From the NCBI GenBank assembly GCA_947178465.1, contig CAMWYL010000175.1:1-6911 (forward strand): a stretch of 6,911 nt of DNA. The letters run 5' to 3'. Below are positions 5,602 through 6,911 of the stretch, piece after piece. The notes below the pieces were generated by a model that saw only the letters and a program-made list of their open reading frames with translations, made no database searches and was not told where the DNA came from. The position numbers and the translations under genes were made by a program. The stretch comes from an uncultured Lachnospiraceae bacterium. GTDB taxonomy: Bacteria > Bacillota > Clostridia > Lachnospirales > Lachnospiraceae. Position 1 is the stretch's first letter, and every line of letters starts with the position of its first letter.

Positions 5602-6705
5602 TTGAAGAAAAAATTAAAACGCGGCATTGCGATTGGAGTGCTGCTGATAGGCATATTTGCCGCTTATCTGATGTGGCCGAAGAGAACCGTTGCGACGCCC
5701 GAAAGTGCGCGGGAGCTTGATTTGAGCGCGACACAGAATGTGGAGCTTTACCTTGCCGAGGAGGACTTTGCGCAGCAGATGGCGGAGGTGGTGCTGCCCT
5801 ATCTGGAGGCGCACAGGACGACGGGATACATAGAGGGCTACGACGGGCAGCAGCTATATTGGGAACAGTATACGGCACAGGAGCCGAAGGCGCATATTGC
5901 GATTGCACACGGATATACGGATGCTTCCTATAAATTCAGGGAAATCATCTATTATTTTCTCAAGAACGGGTACTCCGTGAGCATTATGGACCAACGCGGA
6001 CACGGCTATTCCTATCGGTCGAGTACGGATCTGTCCAAGGTGACGGTTGATTCCTTTGACGAATATGTGGAGGATTATGTCATTTTTATTGATTCGGTGG
6101 TCAGGCCTTCTCTTGAGAAGGACGAAGAGCTGTTTATCTATGCGCATTCCATGGGCGGCGCCATAGCCGCGCTTTTGCTGGAGCAGGATGATACGATGTT
6201 TGACGCGGCGGTGCTTTCTTCCCCGATGATGGAAATTCAGTTTAACGGGTTGCCGGATAACCTTGCGAAGCTGATCGTGGGCGGCGCAAATCTGTTCGGG
6301 CAGGGGGAGTCGTATATTGTCGGGAACGGTGCTTATGATGGTATCTATAATTACACCGACAGCTCCTACAACAGTGAAGCGAGATACACGTATCTGCATG
6401 ACGCGCAGAAGGCAGACGAATACTATCAGACGAACGGTGGTTCCTTCCGGTGGTTGAAGGCGGCGATTGCGGCAATGGATGAAGTCAATCAAAACGCGGC
6501 TTCCTTTACGACAAATGCCCTTCTGTTTCAGGCGGCCTGCGATTCGACGGTCGGGGCAAGCGGGCAGAATGCGTTTGTGAACAAGGCACAGAACGTACAG
6601 ATGATCATAGTCCCGGATACTAAGCACAACATTCTGTTTGCGGGAAATGACGTGTTGGTTCCTTATATGAATACGATTCTGGCGTTTTATGAGGCCAACC
6701 TGTGA
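5602..6705 (+). CDS. Membrane-anchored alpha/beta hydrolase (lysophospholipase/monoacylglycerol lipase-like)
   Basis: This 367-residue protein has a basic N-terminus (MKKKLKRG) and a hydrophobic segment at about 8-26. That segment is followed by WPKR without a lipobox or clear cleavage site, so a signal anchor with the enzyme outside the membrane is likely. The fold shows an oxyanion HGYT at 103-106, DQRGHGYS at 130-137 and the nucleophile elbow AHSMGG with S183. The probable catalytic acid is D314 (AACDSTVG) and the histidine H342 (DTKHNIL). The block pattern fits the COG2267/Hydrolase_4 group; the ester substrate is unknown. Start choice: the frame is open from a GTG at 5560 and an ATG at 5587, but GGAGG (5589-5593) lies 8 nt before the TTG at 5602 and overlaps the ATG. 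TTG is therefore the best-supported start. The stop lies only 11 nt before the next promoter. Confidence 0.88.
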   Translation: MKKKLKRGIAIGVLLIGIFAAYLMWPKRTVATPESARELDLSATQNVELYLAEEDFAQQMAEVVLPYLEAHRTTGYIEGYDGQQLYWEQYTAQEPKAHIAIAHGYTDASYKFREIIYYFLKNGYSVSIMDQRGHGYSYRSSTDLSKVTVDSFDEYVEDYVIFIDSVVRPSLEKDEELFIYAHSMGGAIAALLLEQDDTMFDAAVLSSPMMEIQFNGLPDNLAKLIVGGANLFGQGESYIVGNGAYDGIYNYTDSSYNSEARYTYLHDAQKADEYYQTNGGSFRWLKAAIAAMDEVNQNAASFTTNALLFQAACDSTVGASGQNAFVNKAQNVQMIIVPDTKHNILFAGNDVLVPYMNTILAFYEANL

Positions 6706-6715
6706 CGATTACGGA

Positions 6716-6744
6716 TTGAACGACGGGCGCCTTTGTGGTAAAAT
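6716..6744 (+). promoter_or_regulatory. Promoter of the PurF-like gene
   Basis: TTGAAC (6716-6721), a 17-bp spacer and TAAAAT (6739-6744), with an extended TG at 6736-6737. The start is predicted near 6751, leaving a leader of about 47 nt, too short for a purine riboswitch. No terminator separates it from the preceding hydrolase gene, so some read-through is likely. Confidence 0.7.
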
Positions 6745-6797
6745 GAAAAAAGATTTATTGCTTGGAAACTTTAGACAGACGAGAAATGAGGGAAACT

Positions 6798-6911
6798 ATG
6801 GGTGGTTTTTTTGGCGTAGCATCAAAACAGGATTGTATATTTGATTTGTTTTTCGGAGTGGATTATCATTCCCATTTGGGAACCAGACGCGGCGGCATGG
6901 CAGTGTATGGG
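6798..6911 (+). CDS. PurF-like amidophosphoribosyltransferase-family protein, N-terminal part only
   Basis: The first 38 codons of a gene that leaves the window are present. They begin MGGFFGVASK, then DLFFGVDYHSHLGTRRGGMAVYG. The spacing of GGFFGV, FFG, HSHLGTRRGGMA fits the class II glutaminase domain of PurF, where the usual forms are CGVFGI, YYGLHSLQHRGQEGAG. Glycine stands where PurF has its N-terminal nucleophile cysteine, and HRG is replaced by HLG. This looks like the second, PurF-related protein of Lachnospiraceae rather than the canonical purine enzyme, possibly unable to use glutamine. GAGGG (6788-6792) lies 5 nt before the ATG. The C-terminal phosphoribosyltransferase domain, if present, is outside the window. 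Confidence 0.75.
   Translation, partial: MGGFFGVASKQDCIFDLFFGVDYHSHLGTRRGGMAVYG

Noticed and set aside
5854..6627. 257-codon minus-strand reading frame opposite the hydrolase gene
   Set aside because: The plus-strand frame has a clear Ser-Asp-His hydrolase pattern; the opposite frame is rich in Arg, His and Ile with no domain signature.
6745..6797. Purine riboswitch before the PurF-like gene
   Set aside because: The leader is only about 47 nt and lacks the paired P1-P3 architecture.

Overview
The window looks like an ordinary chromosomal stretch from a Gram-positive anaerobe of the class Clostridia, most likely a member of the Lachnospiraceae. This rests on strong AGGAGG-type ribosome binding sites, sigma-A-type promoters with 17-bp spacers, a small TM1266-type [FeFe]-hydrogenase system regulator, a cytoplasmic GH43 enzyme, and a PurF-like protein that opens MGGFFGVASK. 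The placement is an inference from protein families; no rRNA or marker gene is present.

Left part (1-1600): two copies of a 55-bp double-hairpin repeat, the second ending in a T-run like a terminator. They are followed by a probable two-gene unit: a soluble HD-GYP cyclic-di-GMP phosphodiesterase and, 18 nt later, an 81-residue hydrogenase-system regulator homologue. Middle-left (1601-2590): an isolated metQ methionine-binding lipoprotein gene. It has its own consensus promoter, an imperfect dyad at the start site and a terminator, so it is a one-gene unit without metN or metI in view.

Middle (2591-4431): a TtcA-type tRNA thiolation PP-loop protein followed by a GH43 family glycosidase whose Shine-Dalgarno overlaps the TtcA stop codon. 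Minus strand (4382-5281): a pyridoxamine/pyridoxal kinase that converges on GH43 and overlaps its 3' end by 50 bp. Intergenic 5282-5601: a divergent control region with a candidate promoter and palindrome for the kinase, and a candidate promoter plus hairpin leader for the rightward gene.

Right part (5602-6911): a membrane-anchored alpha/beta hydrolase that probably starts at TTG, then a strong promoter and the first 38 codons of a PurF-like protein that lacks the class II glutaminase catalytic cysteine.

The genes do not form one pathway; most look like separate small transcription units. I did not find a new defence system, mobile element or CRISPR array. The observations most worth checking are the double-hairpin repeat, the terminator-like leader of the hydrolase, the 50-bp antisense gene overlap, the orphan hydrogenase regulator and the degenerate PurF glutaminase domain.
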